Positions 28,582 to 36,810 of a stretch of 64,000 bases of DNA are shown piece by piece. The stretch's first letter is position 1, and each line of letters opens with the position of its first letter. The translations under genes were made by a program, and so were the position numbers. The notes under the pieces were generated by a model. The model was not told where the DNA came from and did not search any database. It was given only the letters and a program-made list of their open reading frames with translations. Location: the NCBI RefSeq assembly GCF_020618775.1, contig NZ_JAESVB010000001.1, positions 186,001 to 250,000 of the forward strand. The letters run 5' to 3'. This stretch comes from Acidisoma silvae (GTDB lineage: Bacteria > Pseudomonadota > Alphaproteobacteria > Acetobacterales > Acetobacteraceae).

Positions 28582-29347
28582 AGACGTCGTTCTCCGTCAG
28601 CTTTAGTCAATCATTCGAAACGACTGGATGCAATGCATCTGTCATCGTCTTGATGAGATGGCCTGGCTGGTTTTTCGCCGAGCGCTCCCGCGCTTCCGTC
28701 AGAGACGGCGCTGTTGTCTTCTGTTCGGTAAATTTTGCGCATTATCGAGAGATACAAGTGGCCCATCACGATGCTGTGTGGCCGGTCAGTGGCTCCAGGC
28801 CGCGTTTGCGTGGTTTTGGCAGATTTCTCCGCTGCTTAGGGCAATTGGCGCGGCTTGGTACGGGTTCGGATCGCAGGCCGCATGATTGTTATAAGATGGA
28901 ATTGCTTGTTGAAGGCTGAAGGCTCAGCCCAAGATCCCTTATCTCTCGGGAGAGGCCATTCCTCCAGTTTGGGCAGGGCGGCCCAACACAAGGCGATCCT
29001 CCCTAACTGTAGCGGTCCGAAGAGCTTACGCACGCTGCGGCATGGGCAAAGGCAGGTCTCCGAAGTTAAAGTGCCTAAGGATCGCCACCGCCGACTTATC
29101 GGTTGCAGAATGCTTCCCCGAACGGAGAAGCAAAGCCGCACATGGAAGCCCTGCTTCCGGCGCGTTTCGGGTTAAAAAATCAATTAATTCAAGGCTTTGT
29201 TACGGATGAATGGCGGTTTTAGAAAACTCCATGCTTCCATGCGCCCAATGGGGGTTTCGCCGCTCTCAGAGGTAACTAGATCAGTCGTGACACCCGACCG
29301 CATGTGGCGATGGGCTGCGTCGATGCTGACAGAAGGTCTATTTCTGA
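28582..29347. other. Long intergenic region without a convincing protein-coding gene
   Basis: About 770 bp between the GGDEF-EAL start and the tiny ORFs at 29348. The open frames here (for example 28533-28919 and 28855-29175) have no recognisable domains, poor starts and atypical composition. The region holds the hairpin cluster at 28914-28986 and presumably the promoter of the GGDEF-EAL gene near its left end. It does not match RNase P, tmRNA or SRP RNA signatures that I can recognise. Confidence 0.6.
28914..28986. ncRNA. Cluster of four short hairpins, possible structured RNA
   Basis: Four stems in 73 nt: GGCTGA/TCAGCC (28914-28929), CTCTC/GAGAG (about 28943-28954), GAGG/CCTC (about 28952-28964, mutually exclusive with the second) and TTGGGC/GCCCAA (28969-28986). 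No promoter or terminator is clear, and the strand is undetermined. This is a candidate only. Confidence 0.25.
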
Positions 29348-29434
29348 ATGGATGTCAGGACGATGCTGCTGCTGGCGCCACTCGCCGTTTTTATCGGCGG
29401 CGCTGTCGTGTGGATCTGGACAAACAAGCTCTGA
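29348..29434 (+). CDS. Possible 28-residue single-pass membrane peptide
   Basis: The frame reads MDVRTMLLLAPLAVFIGGAV followed by VWIWTNKL. It has a short N-terminus, a hydrophobic stretch long enough to span a membrane and a lysine near the C-terminus. An AGAAGG sequence lies about 11 nt upstream of the ATG. A second tiny membrane-type frame follows after 7 nt. No homologous family is recognised, and the region lacks neighbouring respiratory genes that would suggest an oxidase subunit. It could be chance. Confidence 0.35.
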   Translation: MDVRTMLLLAPLAVFIGGAVVWIWTNKL

Positions 29435-29441
29435 GCCGGAA

Positions 29442-29540
29442 ATGCGTACAACCAAACGCTGGATTTATGTCGCGTCCATTGCAGCCATCAGCGGCTTCAT
29501 CGCCTTTGTGCTCATGCATATGAGCGGGCTGGCCGCGTGA
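29442..29540 (+). CDS. Possible 32-residue single-pass membrane peptide
   Basis: Starts MRTTKRWIYVASIAAISGFI, then AFVLMHMSGLAA: a basic N-terminus followed by about 20 hydrophobic residues, the inside-positive arrangement of small bacterial membrane proteins. It begins 7 nt after the preceding tiny frame ends, so it could be translationally coupled; the GGA upstream is too close to act as an ideal ribosome-binding site. Function unknown. Confidence 0.4.
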   Translation: MRTTKRWIYVASIAAISGFIAFVLMHMSGLAA

Positions 29541-29578
29541 TGCTCCATCATTCTCTGGACTGAAAACTCCGGCGCCGC

Positions 29579-29809
29579 TCAATAGCGGCGCTGGACGTGT
29601 TCCGAGCGGCTGGCGATGAAGGAAATCGCAATCGGGTCACCGTGCCGATGTCCGTGCTGGTCCATCGGCAGCACGTCCACGATGCGCTGCCGCACATCGG
29701 CAATCAAATCTTCCATCGTCGGCGCTTGAACGGCCAACTGCGGCAGTTCATCGCTGCCGCCATGCCACATGCGACTATCGGCGTCCCAAAAGGCCTTGAT
29801 CTGATACAT
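29579..29809 (-). CDS. DUF1902 (HicB-like fold) domain protein, orphan
   Basis: A 76-residue protein. MYQIKAFWDADSRMWHGGSD, the ELPQLAVQAPTMEDLI segment and ISFIASRSEH match the DUF1902 pattern, a relative of the HicB antitoxin partial RNase H fold. The ATG at 29809 is preceded by GGGATAGG; the frame extends 16 codons further without conservation. There is no HicA-like toxin gene (a short dsRBD-fold protein) on either side, and no C-terminal DNA-binding domain. It may be an orphan antitoxin or simply a small protein of unknown role. Confidence 0.65.
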   Translation of the reverse strand: MYQIKAFWDADSRMWHGGSDELPQLAVQAPTMEDLIADVRQRIVDVLPMDQHGHRHGDPIAISFIASRSEHVQRRY

Positions 29810-30004
29810 GGGCCTATCCCCCTGGGCCGGCTCTTGAACGGCCAGCCTCAGCATCAAGATTGCGCCGCTCCGCTCCGCTTTGGCAAGTTACGGAAATGAT
29901 AAAGCGATAGGCGCAGACTTCACATTTTTAGACCGGCCGCGCGCTTTCTGAATATTTGTCGTCAGAATTTGGGTTTTTCTCAACAGACGGTAATGAAGCG
30001 CAAA

Positions 30005-31126
30005 CTAGTCTGCGCCGGAGTCGTCATTGGTTTCGGCGACGAAAAGCCTGGTCGTGCCGGGCTCAAATCCCAGATGGATCGTTTCACCCAAAGCGGGCGG
30101 CATCGCGCCGCGATGCGGCAGATCGAGATTGACGATCGTGTCATCCGGCAGGCGCAGCTGAAGCCGCTCCACAAGACCAAGAAAAATCCGGCTTTCCACG
30201 CGGGCCGGGAGGGAGTGACCGGGCTTGGCCTCGGGCAACAGCAGCAGCCGCTCGGGGCGCACGCAGAGCAGAAGGTTCTGCGTGGCCGGCACGCTGCCAC
30301 CCGCGATATCCAACGACAGGCTGGTTCCACCGATAGCGAGCGTCACCGCATGATCGCGGCGCTCGGCCAGGCGGCAGGGAATGAGATTCGCCGCCCCCAG
30401 AAAGCGCGCCACGAAAGGCGAGGCGGGGCTGTCGTAAAGCTCTGCGGGCGTGCCGATCTGCGCGATGACGCCGTGGTTCATGACGACGATACGGTCTGCG
30501 AGCGTCAGCGCTTCGGACTGGTCATGCGTCACGATGATGAAAGTGAGGCCAAGCCGCGCCTGGATCTGCTTCAGCTCGATCTGCATCTGCTGGCGCAGAT
30601 GGGCGTCCAGCGCCGACAGCGGTTCGTCCAGCAGCAGCACTTCCGGCGCGCGCGCCAGGGCACGGGCGAGCGCCACGCGCTGGCGCTGGCCGCCGGACAG
30701 CTGGGCCGGGCTGCGACCGGCCTTGTCGCCCAGGCCCACCATGGTCAGCAGCTCAGTCACACGGGTCTTGATTTCGGCGCGCGGACGGCGCGCGACGGAC
30801 AGGCCGAAGCCGACATTCTCGGCGACGGTCATATGCGGAAACAGCGCATAATCCTGGAAGACCGTATTCACCGGCCGGCGATAGGGCGGGTCCGCTTTGA
30901 TGTCTCGCCCGTGCAGAAGAATGTCGCCTTTGGTCGGCGCCTCGAAGCCGGCGATCATGCGGAGCGTCGTCGTCTTGCCGCAGCCGGAGGGGCCGAGCAG
31001 AGCGAGAAACTCGCCCTGCCGGACCGACAGATCCATGGTCTGAACCGCACGTGACGCGCCGTAGAATTTTTCGACGCCGCGCAGTTCGATAATCGGCGCG
31101 GCGTCGCTGGCGGACGGAACGAGCAT
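30005..31126 (-). CDS. ABC transporter ATP-binding protein, spermidine/putrescine (PotA) type
   Basis: A 373-residue importer ATPase. Walker A is GPSGCGKTTT, the Q-loop VFQDYALFPHMT, the signature LSGGQRQRVALARAL, Walker B VLLLDEPLSALD and the switch histidine THDQSEA. The C-terminal TOBE-type regulatory domain (from about residue 260) fits the MOI/PotA subgroup. The ATG at 31126 starts 5 bp after the binding-protein stop; a start at 31168 would overlap that gene. It is the last gene of a four-gene importer operon. Confidence 0.92.
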   Translation of the reverse strand: MLVPSASDAAPIIELRGVEKFYGASRAVQTMDLSVRQGEFLALLGPSGCGKTTTLRMIAGFEAPTKGDILLHGRDIKADPPYRRPVNTVFQDYALFPHMTVAENVGFGLSVARRPRAEIKTRVTELLTMVGLGDKAGRSPAQLSGGQRQRVALARALARAPEVLLLDEPLSALDAHLRQQMQIELKQIQARLGLTFIIVTHDQSEALTLADRIVVMNHGVIAQIGTPAELYDSPASPFVARFLGAANLIPCRLAERRDHAVTLAIGGTSLSLDIAGGSVPATQNLLLCVRPERLLLLPEAKPGHSLPARVESRIFLGLVERLQLRLPDDTIVNLDLPHRGAMPPALGETIHLGFEPGTTRLFVAETNDDSGAD

Positions 31127-31130
31127 GCCG

Positions 31131-32210
31131 TCAGCCACCTTCCTTGACCCGGGCATAGGCCGCGGCAATCGCCTGCGGGTTCTTCATCGCCGAGGTGAAG
31201 ACGGTGTCTTTCAGCTCCGTCGCAGGGTCGGCCGGCAGCGCGAACTTCGCCTTCACGTCGGCCGGCACCTTGTCATAGGCTTCCGAATTGGCGGTGCCGT
31301 AGGAATAGTTCGTCACCAGGGCTTCGCCGGCGTCGTCCGCCAGGCGGGCATTGATGAAGTCATAGACCTTGTCCATGTCATGGGCGCCTTTCAGCACGAC
31401 CATGCCGCAGGCCCAGGTCAGCATCTTTTCCTTCGGATGCATGAAGGCGACCGGCACATGCTGCTTGATCAGATCGGCGTAGGAGGCGTTCCAGGTCATG
31501 GCGGCGACCAGCTCGCCCGACGCCAAAGCCTGTTCGACTGAGGTCATGTCTGTCGTATACATGCGCATGAGCGGGCGCTGTTCGCGCAGCTTGGCCGAAA
31601 CCTTCTTGATATCGGCGGCACTTTCGTTGAACGGATCGACACCCGCCATGATGGCGCCGACGATCCAGGTGTCATGCACGGCGTCGATGGTCGCAAGCTT
31701 GCCGGAATAGGCCTTGTCCCACAGCAGGCCCCAGCTCATGTCGGGATTCTTCACCAGATCGGTGCGGTAGAGGATGGAGGTATTGCCCCAGTCCCACGGC
31801 ACCATCCAGACTTTACCGTCTGCTTGCACCCCCGGCATATTGCGGAAGATCGGATAGATCTTGTCCCAGTTCGGAATGCGGCTGGTATCGATCGGTTGCA
31901 GCAGGCCCGCCTTCCGCCACTGCGGCAGCTTGTCCACGCAGGGATGCGCGATATCCGGGTGGAAGCCGGCGCGGACCTTGGCGAAAGCCTCGTCATCGTC
32001 GCCGAAGACGCTGATGTTCAGCCCCTCGGGATGTTCCTTCAGATAGGCTTCGTGGAAGGCCGGAAGCTCGTAACCGTCCCAGGTGTAATAGGTGATCTTG
32101 TCCTGTGCCTGCGCGCGCTGCGGCGCCAGCAGGGCCGCCGTGCAGAGGCCGGCCAGCGCCAAAGTGCCGAGCAATCCGCGGCGGAAGGATCGGGCGAGGA
32201 TGTTTCTCAT
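31131..32210 (-). CDS. Extracellular solute-binding protein, polyamine (PotD/PotF) type
   Basis: A 359-residue periplasmic receptor. A signal peptide (basic MRNILARSFRRG, hydrophobic core, cleavage near AQAQD) is followed by a lobe starting KITYYTWDGY. The WDWGNTSILYRTD and WGLLWDKAYSGK segments are characteristic of polyamine-binding proteins. The ATG at 32210 has AAGGAGA upstream; the longer frame lacks a signal peptide start. It forms an operon with two permeases and an ATPase, with a PuuR-like regulator divergent, supporting putrescine, spermidine or related amine uptake. Confidence 0.88.
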   Translation of the reverse strand: MRNILARSFRRGLLGTLALAGLCTAALLAPQRAQAQDKITYYTWDGYELPAFHEAYLKEHPEGLNISVFGDDDEAFAKVRAGFHPDIAHPCVDKLPQWRKAGLLQPIDTSRIPNWDKIYPIFRNMPGVQADGKVWMVPWDWGNTSILYRTDLVKNPDMSWGLLWDKAYSGKLATIDAVHDTWIVGAIMAGVDPFNESAADIKKVSAKLREQRPLMRMYTTDMTSVEQALASGELVAAMTWNASYADLIKQHVPVAFMHPKEKMLTWACGMVVLKGAHDMDKVYDFINARLADDAGEALVTNYSYGTANSEAYDKVPADVKAKFALPADPATELKDTVFTSAMKNPQAIAAAYARVKEGG

Positions 32211-32238
32211 ACGCAATCTCCTTTTATGTAATGGGGTG

Positions 32239-33030
32239 TCAGGCGGATTGCGCCGCACCGCGGCGGCGAAGGAACTCGGCGCAGAGGACAAGCGCGCCCG
32301 AGCAGATCAGGATCAGGGTGCCGAGGCCTAAGAGCTGCGGCAGCTGTTCCGGAAAGCGGAGATGGTCCCAAATATAAAGAGGCAGGGTTTCCTGCGTGCC
32401 GACTAGGAAGAAGCTGACGATGAATTCGTCGATCGAGGTCGTGAAGCTCAGGATCAGGCAGGAGAGGAAGCCGGGCAAAGCCAGGGGCAGGGAGACGCGG
32501 CGGAACGTCGTCCAGGGCGTGGCGCCCAGGTCCATCGCGGCTTCGTCGATCGACGCGCTTGTGCTGGCAAAGCGGCCACGCATGATCACGATGGTCAGAG
32601 GCAGGCAGACGGCGATATGGCCGATGGTGACGGCGGTGAGCGACGGACCGATGCCGATGAGATTGACGACCATGAGCAAGGCGATGCCGAGGATGATGCC
32701 GGGAATGAACAGCGGCAGCACGGCAAGGCCGGTGACAGGCCGCGTCAGAAAGCCGCGTCCGCGGGTTAGCGCATAGGCTGTCAGCGTGCCGGCCGAGGTC
32801 GCGGCGACGGAGGCGATGATCGCCACCTGTAGGCTGTTGAACAGCGCTGCATGCAGGCTCCGGTCTTGGAACAACTGTTTATACCAATGGAGCGTGAAGC
32901 CCCGCAGCGGGAAAGCGACGGCGACCGCATTGTTCAAGGAAAACAGCGGCAGCATCAGGATCGGTGCATAGAGAAAGCACAGATAGAGAAGCGCATAGGC
33001 CTTCAGAAGTCTCGGCTGCTTGTCCATCAT
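32239..33030 (-). CDS. ABC transporter permease, PotC type
   Basis: A 263-residue inner-membrane permease with about six segments. The EAA loop, contacting the ATPase, is DEAAMDLGATPWTTFRRVSLP. The N-terminal YALLYLCFLYAPILMLPLFS is typical of PotC/PotI. The ATG at 33030 overlaps the upstream permease stop by 4 bp (ATGA), and a second ATG follows immediately at 33027. Confidence 0.9.
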   Translation of the reverse strand: MMDKQPRLLKAYALLYLCFLYAPILMLPLFSLNNAVAVAFPLRGFTLHWYKQLFQDRSLHAALFNSLQVAIIASVAATSAGTLTAYALTRGRGFLTRPVTGLAVLPLFIPGIILGIALLMVVNLIGIGPSLTAVTIGHIAVCLPLTIVIMRGRFASTSASIDEAAMDLGATPWTTFRRVSLPLALPGFLSCLILSFTTSIDEFIVSFFLVGTQETLPLYIWDHLRFPEQLPQLLGLGTLILICSGALVLCAEFLRRRGAAQSA

Positions 33031-33878
33031 GCGCGCTTGATCCACAGACGGCGTCCAAAGCGGCTCAGACCGTAGACGAGGCCCAGCGTCGCCATGACGA
33101 TGACGGCCATGGCGGCGCCGCCGGGCCAGTTCGCGGCCTCTCCGAACTGGTCCTGGATGAGATTGCCAAGCATGGTGCTGGACGGGCCGCCGACCAGAAT
33201 GGGTGTTGCGTAGTCACCTAATGTCGGCACGAAGACGAGAACGAAGGCGGCGATCACGCCAGGCAAAGACAGGGGCAGGATAATGCGCCGAAAGACGGTG
33301 AAGGGCGCAGCGCCCAGGTCTAGCCCGGCTTCAGCCAGTTTTTTGTCGATGGCCGACAGGCTCACATAGATCGGCAGGATGGCGAAGGCGGCATAGGCGT
33401 GGGACAGGGTTATCACCACGGCCTTCGGATTATAGAGCAGGCTGGTGAAGGGCGCGCCGGGGAAATGGATCGCCATCAGGCCGGAATTCAGAATGCCATT
33501 ATAGCCCAGGATGACACGCCAAGCGAAAACCCGCAGCAGATAGCTTGTCCAAAACGGAAGGGTAATCAGGGTCAGCCAAAGACTGCGATGCGCGCCACCG
33601 AAGAAGGTGATGAAATAGGCGGCCGGATAGGCAAGACCGACGGTGGCCGCCGCCGCAAGCCCGGCGATGACGATCGAGCGCAGAAAAATCTTGAAGAACA
33701 GGGGATCGGTCAAAGCATCGGTGAAATTGCTGGTGGTGAAGGCAGCGGCCAGAAGATCGCCGTCATTGACGCGCAGGCTCATGACCAGAACCAGGCCGAG
33801 CGCGAACAGCACGCCGGTCAAAGCGATCAGGCCGGCGGGGAGATTGACCCAATATTCAAAAGGGCTGCGGCGGCGCAT
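33027..33878 (-). CDS. ABC transporter permease, PotB type
   Basis: A 283-residue permease, first gene of the polyamine-type importer operon. Hydrophobic segments are interrupted by the EAA loop DKKLAEAGLDLGAAPFTVFRR. PFWTSYLLRVFAWRVILGYN and TLGDYATPILVGGP are typical PotB/PotH phrases. The ATG at 33878 has GAGGAAG upstream; an earlier start at 33920 would add an unlikely basic extension. The promoter should lie in the AT-rich region 33935-34035, shared with the divergent regulator. Confidence 0.9.
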   Translation of the reverse strand: MRRRSPFEYWVNLPAGLIALTGVLFALGLVLVMSLRVNDGDLLAAAFTTSNFTDALTDPLFFKIFLRSIVIAGLAAAATVGLAYPAAYFITFFGGAHRSLWLTLITLPFWTSYLLRVFAWRVILGYNGILNSGLMAIHFPGAPFTSLLYNPKAVVITLSHAYAAFAILPIYVSLSAIDKKLAEAGLDLGAAPFTVFRRIILPLSLPGVIAAFVLVFVPTLGDYATPILVGGPSSTMLGNLIQDQFGEAANWPGGAAMAVIVMATLGLVYGLSRFGRRLWIKRA

Positions 33879-33997
33879 TCTTCGCTTCCTCGAAAGGCGG
33901 CTTGGCCCGGCCTTCGGCAAAAGCTTCTTTCACTCTTTTGAAAATGTCAAAATTATTTTTAGTGGAATGTGCGATTTTGGAGAAAATTATTCATTTT

Positions 33998-34023
33998 ATT
34001 GAAAATTTGACTTAAATTTCAAT
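33998..34023. promoter_or_regulatory. Inverted repeat in AT-rich divergent control region
   Basis: ATTGAAA (33998-34004) and TTTCAAT (34017-34023) form a 7-bp inverted repeat with a 12-nt spacer. It lies 60 bp before the XRE-cupin regulator start and about 120 bp before the first permease start. The surrounding 100 bp (33935-34035) is strikingly AT-rich against the GC-rich background, and contains similar half-sites (TTGAAAATGTCAAAA near 33938). It is a plausible operator of the divergent regulator. Confidence 0.45.
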
Positions 34024-34083
34024 CATCCGCACAATGCGCGATATTTGGCGGCGGCGCGATTTGGCAGCAAGGACGGTGGTTCA

Positions 34084-34656
34084 GTGACGGAAGCGGCTGA
34101 TCTCTGGCTTGGCATGCAGATTCGCGACCTGCGGAAAACCAATCGCTTCTCCCTGCAGCATCTGGCCGACAAATCCGGCCTGTCGGTCGGGCTGCTCAGC
34201 CAGATCGAACGCGGGCTGACCTCGCCGTCCATCCGCTCGTTACGCCAGCTCAGCGAAGCGCTGGGCGTCACGCCGGCCCGGTTCTTCCATCAGGAAACGC
34301 CACCGCCGCCAGCCGAAATCGGCCGCATCGTCCGCCGCGGCAAGGGGCGTCAGCTGCGGCTTTCCGGCAATGGCGTCGCGAAATGGCTGATGACGCCCGA
34401 TCTGTCGGGAGAGCTGGAAATGCTGCTGGTGGAAATCGCGCCCGGCGGTAAATCCGGCAACGAGCTCTATACCCATAAGGGCGAGGAATGCGGCTACGTC
34501 ATCAGCGGCGCCATGCAGATCTGGATTGATGAGGAAAGCTTCCTGCTCCGCGAGGGAGACAGTTTCCGCTTCAAAAGTACGACACCACATCGGTTTGAGA
34601 GCGCATCCGATGGTATGACGCTTGTGTTGTGGGTGATCACCCCGCCGCTTTACTAG
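34084..34656 (+). CDS. XRE-family transcriptional regulator with C-terminal cupin domain (PuuR-like)
   Basis: A 190-residue regulator. The helix-turn-helix domain spans about residues 10-65 (RKTNRFSLQHLADKSGLSVG then LLSQIERGLTSPSI), and the cupin domain about 115-190 (GNELYTHKGEECGYVISG, FRFKSTTPHRFES). This architecture is that of PuuR and related repressors responding to small metabolites. The start is a GTG at 34084 after AAGGACGG; an internal ATG at 34114 is possible. Divergent from the polyamine-type importer, which it most likely controls. Confidence 0.88.
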   Translation: MTEAADLWLGMQIRDLRKTNRFSLQHLADKSGLSVGLLSQIERGLTSPSIRSLRQLSEALGVTPARFFHQETPPPPAEIGRIVRRGKGRQLRLSGNGVAKWLMTPDLSGELEMLLVEIAPGGKSGNELYTHKGEECGYVISGAMQIWIDEESFLLREGDSFRFKSTTPHRFESASDGMTLVLWVITPPLY

Positions 34657-34694
34657 GCGGCCAAGCGATCATCGGGCGAGGGCGGAGGTCGGTG

Positions 34695-34946
34695 GTGCTG
34701 ACGATGCTGGATTGTCTCTGGCTGGTCGGGCAGGTGTTCCTGCCCTGGCGGTCTGACCCTGATGGCGGACCGGATGAGAATTCGGTCAGTGGGCGTGGCA
34801 TCCTGGCGGCGCTGATCCTGCTGGCGGCGCTGATCTTCATCAGCCTGCATATCATCACGGCCCTGAGGGCGACGGACGCTTTGCAGGATTGTGCGATGCA
34901 GGGCAGGACCAATTGCGTCCCGCCGATCCGGGCTGCTTCGCCTTAA
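34695..34946 (+). CDS. Small single-pass membrane protein of unknown function
   Basis: About 83 residues, with one strong membrane segment (ILAALILLAALIFISLHIIT). The N-terminal part contains WLVGQVFLPWRSDPDGGPD and the C-terminal part two cysteines (DCAMQGRTNCVPP). The start is ambiguous: GTG at 34695 is well spaced from GGAGG (34684-34688), with ATG at 34704 as an alternative. No family is recognised. The two C-terminal cysteines could form a disulfide if exported. Confidence 0.5.
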   Translation: MLTMLDCLWLVGQVFLPWRSDPDGGPDENSVSGRGILAALILLAALIFISLHIITALRATDALQDCAMQGRTNCVPPIRAASP

Positions 34947-34998
34947 GAGTCACCGGTGGCGGATTGTGGGGCCTGTGCCAAAGGTCTAAGTCCGCCGC

Positions 34999-35325
34999 AT
35001 GAGCACTCAACCCGACGCTTGCCCCCAATGCACAATGACCGAGATCCATCGGCAGGGTGCGTACCATGTCTGCGACACTTGCGGCTATGAATGGCCCTTC
35101 GAGAGGGCTGAGGAGGGCGCCGGCGACGAGGTGGTGCGGGACGCCAATGGCGTCGCCCTCGCCAGTGGCGATACCGTCACCGTCATCAAGGACCTCAAGG
35201 TCAAAGGGGCGTCGACGGTGCTGAAGGTCGGAACCAAGCTCAAGAATATTCGCGTCGGCAGCGGTGACCATGCGGTGGAAGCCGGTGGCGTCATGCTGCG
35301 CGCGGAATTTTTGCGAAAGGTCTGA
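34999..35325 (+). CDS. yjdM: PhnA/YjdM family zinc-ribbon protein
   Basis: A 108-residue protein. The N-terminal zinc ribbon has two CxxC pairs (CPQC and CDTC), and the C-terminal beta domain carries VRDANGVALASGDTVTVIKD and KLKNIRVGSGDHAVE, the hallmark of the family once annotated as alkylphosphonate utilisation protein PhnA. The family name is historical and not evidence for phosphonate metabolism; no phn genes are nearby. It is monocistronic. Confidence 0.9.
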   Translation: MSTQPDACPQCTMTEIHRQGAYHVCDTCGYEWPFERAEEGAGDEVVRDANGVALASGDTVTVIKDLKVKGASTVLKVGTKLKNIRVGSGDHAVEAGGVMLRAEFLRKV

Positions 35326-35401
35326 AGCGGCTATCGTATCGCGTCGCGGCAGATCATGGCCGTGACGCGCCGCGCCATCCTTTGCATAAGGCAATGATAG
35401 A

Positions 35402-35420
35402 CAGGGTCTGATCGACCCTG
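35402..35420 (-). terminator. Possible terminator downstream of tRNA-Arg
   Basis: A 7-bp perfect stem CAGGGTC/GACCCTG with a 5-nt loop, 34 bp past the tRNA 3' end on the minus strand. Only a weak T-containing tail (TCTATCATT) follows, so termination strength is doubtful. Confidence 0.4.
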
Positions 35421-35453
35421 CTGTGCCATGCCACATTCAAATTTTCAGAAAGG

Positions 35454-35530
35454 TGGCGCACCCGAGAGGACTCGAACCTCTAACCCCCAGATTCGTAGTC
35501 TGGTGCTCTATCCAATTGAGCTACGGGTGC
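35454..35530 (-). tRNA. tRNA-Arg (anticodon ACG)
   Basis: A 77-nt tRNA read on the minus strand. The acceptor GCACCCG pairs with CGGGTGC. The D arm contains AGCTCAATTGGATAGAGC. The anticodon stem CCAGA/TCTGG encloses loop CTACGAA with anticodon ACG (plus-strand 35494-35496). The T arm AGAGGTTCGAGTCCTCT is perfect, and CCA is encoded. Confidence 0.97.
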
Positions 35531-35613
35531 AACTGCCGTGGGCGGGGATTTACCGAAAGGGCGGGGGTCCTGCAACCCCCAGTGTCATAAAAAAGACCCC
35601 CACCAGACGCAGG

Positions 35614-36726
35614 TCAGGCCGCCAGCCTTTCCAGCTCGCGCATAACGGCCGTCCCCATCTCCTGCGTCGTCACGCGCGTCTTACCGTCCTGCATGATATC
35701 CGGCGTGCGCAGCCCCTGTTCCAGCACCGACAGGCAGGCTTTTTCGACCAGCGCCGCCTCTTCCTTCATATCGAAGGAATAGCGCAGCAGCATGGCCAGG
35801 CTGAAGGTTTGGGCCAGCGGATTGGCGACGCCTTTGCCGGCGATATCCGGGGCCGAGCCGTGGATGGGCTCATACAGCGACAGGCGGCGGCCGGAACTGT
35901 CCGGCGCCCCGAGAGTCGCCGATGGCAGCATGCCCAGAGAGCCCGTGCACATCGAGGCCAGATCGGACAGCAGATCGCCGAAGAGATTGCCGGTGACGAT
36001 GACATCGAACTGCCGCGGGTTGCGCACCAGCTGCATGGCGCAGTTATCGGCATACATATGGGACAGGGCGACATCGGCGTATTCCGCCGCGCCTAGCGCC
36101 GTCACGGTTTGGCGCCACAGCAGGCCGCTCTCCATGACATTGGCCTTCTCCACGCTGCAGACCCGGCCCTGGCGCTGGCGCGCGAGGTCGAAGGCGACGC
36201 GGGCCACCCGCTCGATCTCGCTCGTCGTGTAGACTTCGGTATTGATGCCGCGCTTCTGCCCATCCGGCAGGGTTTCGATGCCGCGCGGCTCGCCGAAATA
36301 GATGCCGCCCGTGGCTTCGCGCACGATCATGATGTCGAGGCCGCGCACCACATCGGGCTTCAGCGTGCTGGCCTCGATCAGCGGGTCCAGCACCGTCGCC
36401 GGGCGCAGATTGGCGAAAAGGCCAAGCTCGCGGCGCAGCGTCAGGATCGCGACCTCGGGGCGCACGTCGAAGCCGACCTTGTCCCATTTCGGGCCGCCGA
36501 CGGCGCCGAACAGCACCGCATCGCTGCCCTTGGCGCGGGCCACGACGTCGGGCGTGATCGGCAGGCCGGTCGCGTCGATGGACGCGCCGCCGACCAGGCC
36601 TTCGCTCATGTCAAAGCTGGCGATGCGCTTCTTGTCGAAGAATTCAAGAACCTTCGTCACTTCCTGCATGACCTCGGGGCCGATGCCGTCACCAGGCAGC
36701 AGCAGGAGTTTTTTATTGGCGGGCAT
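35614..36726 (-). CDS. leuB: 3-isopropylmalate dehydrogenase
   Basis: LeuB oxidises and decarboxylates 3-isopropylmalate in leucine synthesis. The 370-residue product begins [16 protein letters not shown] and contains [11 protein letters not shown], the catalytic Tyr-Lys region and [14 protein letters not shown] (metal-binding aspartates), then [18 protein letters not shown]. The ATG at 36726 follows AGAGAGG; a start at 36771 would run into the upstream hairpin. It is separated from leuD by a terminator-like hairpin (36774-36799). Confidence 0.97.
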   Translation of the reverse strand: MPANKKLLLLPGDGIGPEVMQEVTKVLEFFDKKRIASFDMSEGLVGGASIDATGLPITPDVVARAKGSDAVLFGAVGGPKWDKVGFDVRPEVAILTLRRELGLFANLRPATVLDPLIEASTLKPDVVRGLDIMIVREATGGIYFGEPRGIETLPDGQKRGINTEVYTTSEIERVARVAFDLARQRQGRVCSVEKANVMESGLLWRQTVTALGAAEYADVALSHMYADNCAMQLVRNPRQFDVIVTGNLFGDLLSDLASMCTGSLGMLPSATLGAPDSSGRRLSLYEPIHGSAPDIAGKGVANPLAQTFSLAMLLRYSFDMKEEAALVEKACLSVLEQGLRTPDIMQDGKTRVTTQEMGTAVMRELERLAA

Positions 36727-36773
36727 GGTGCGCCTCTCTGTCGGATCGGGAAGAATGGCGCGGTGCGCCAACG

Positions 36774-36799
36774 AAAACCCCGGCCGCGATGGGCCGGGG
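36774..36799 (-). terminator. Terminator-like hairpin between leuD and leuB
   Basis: On the minus strand an 8-bp perfect stem CCCCGGCC/GGCCGGGG with a 6-nt loop is followed by TTTTCGTT. It starts 12 bp after the leuD stop and ends about 48 bp before the leuB ATG, so it may attenuate leuB relative to leuCD or stabilise the leuCD message. Confidence 0.6.
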
Positions 36800-36810
36800 T
36801 GGGGCAGGCG

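Noticed and set aside
28900-29120. SRP RNA, 6S RNA or RNase P RNA in the gene-poor stretch
   Set aside because: None of the conserved core words I would expect (for example the SRP GGAAG/AGCAG loop or RNase P GAGGAAAGTCC) is present.
28533-29175. Open frames in the long intergenic region (28533-28919 and 28855-29175)
   Set aside because: No domains, no plausible ribosome-binding sites, overlap with the GGDEF-EAL start and irregular composition.
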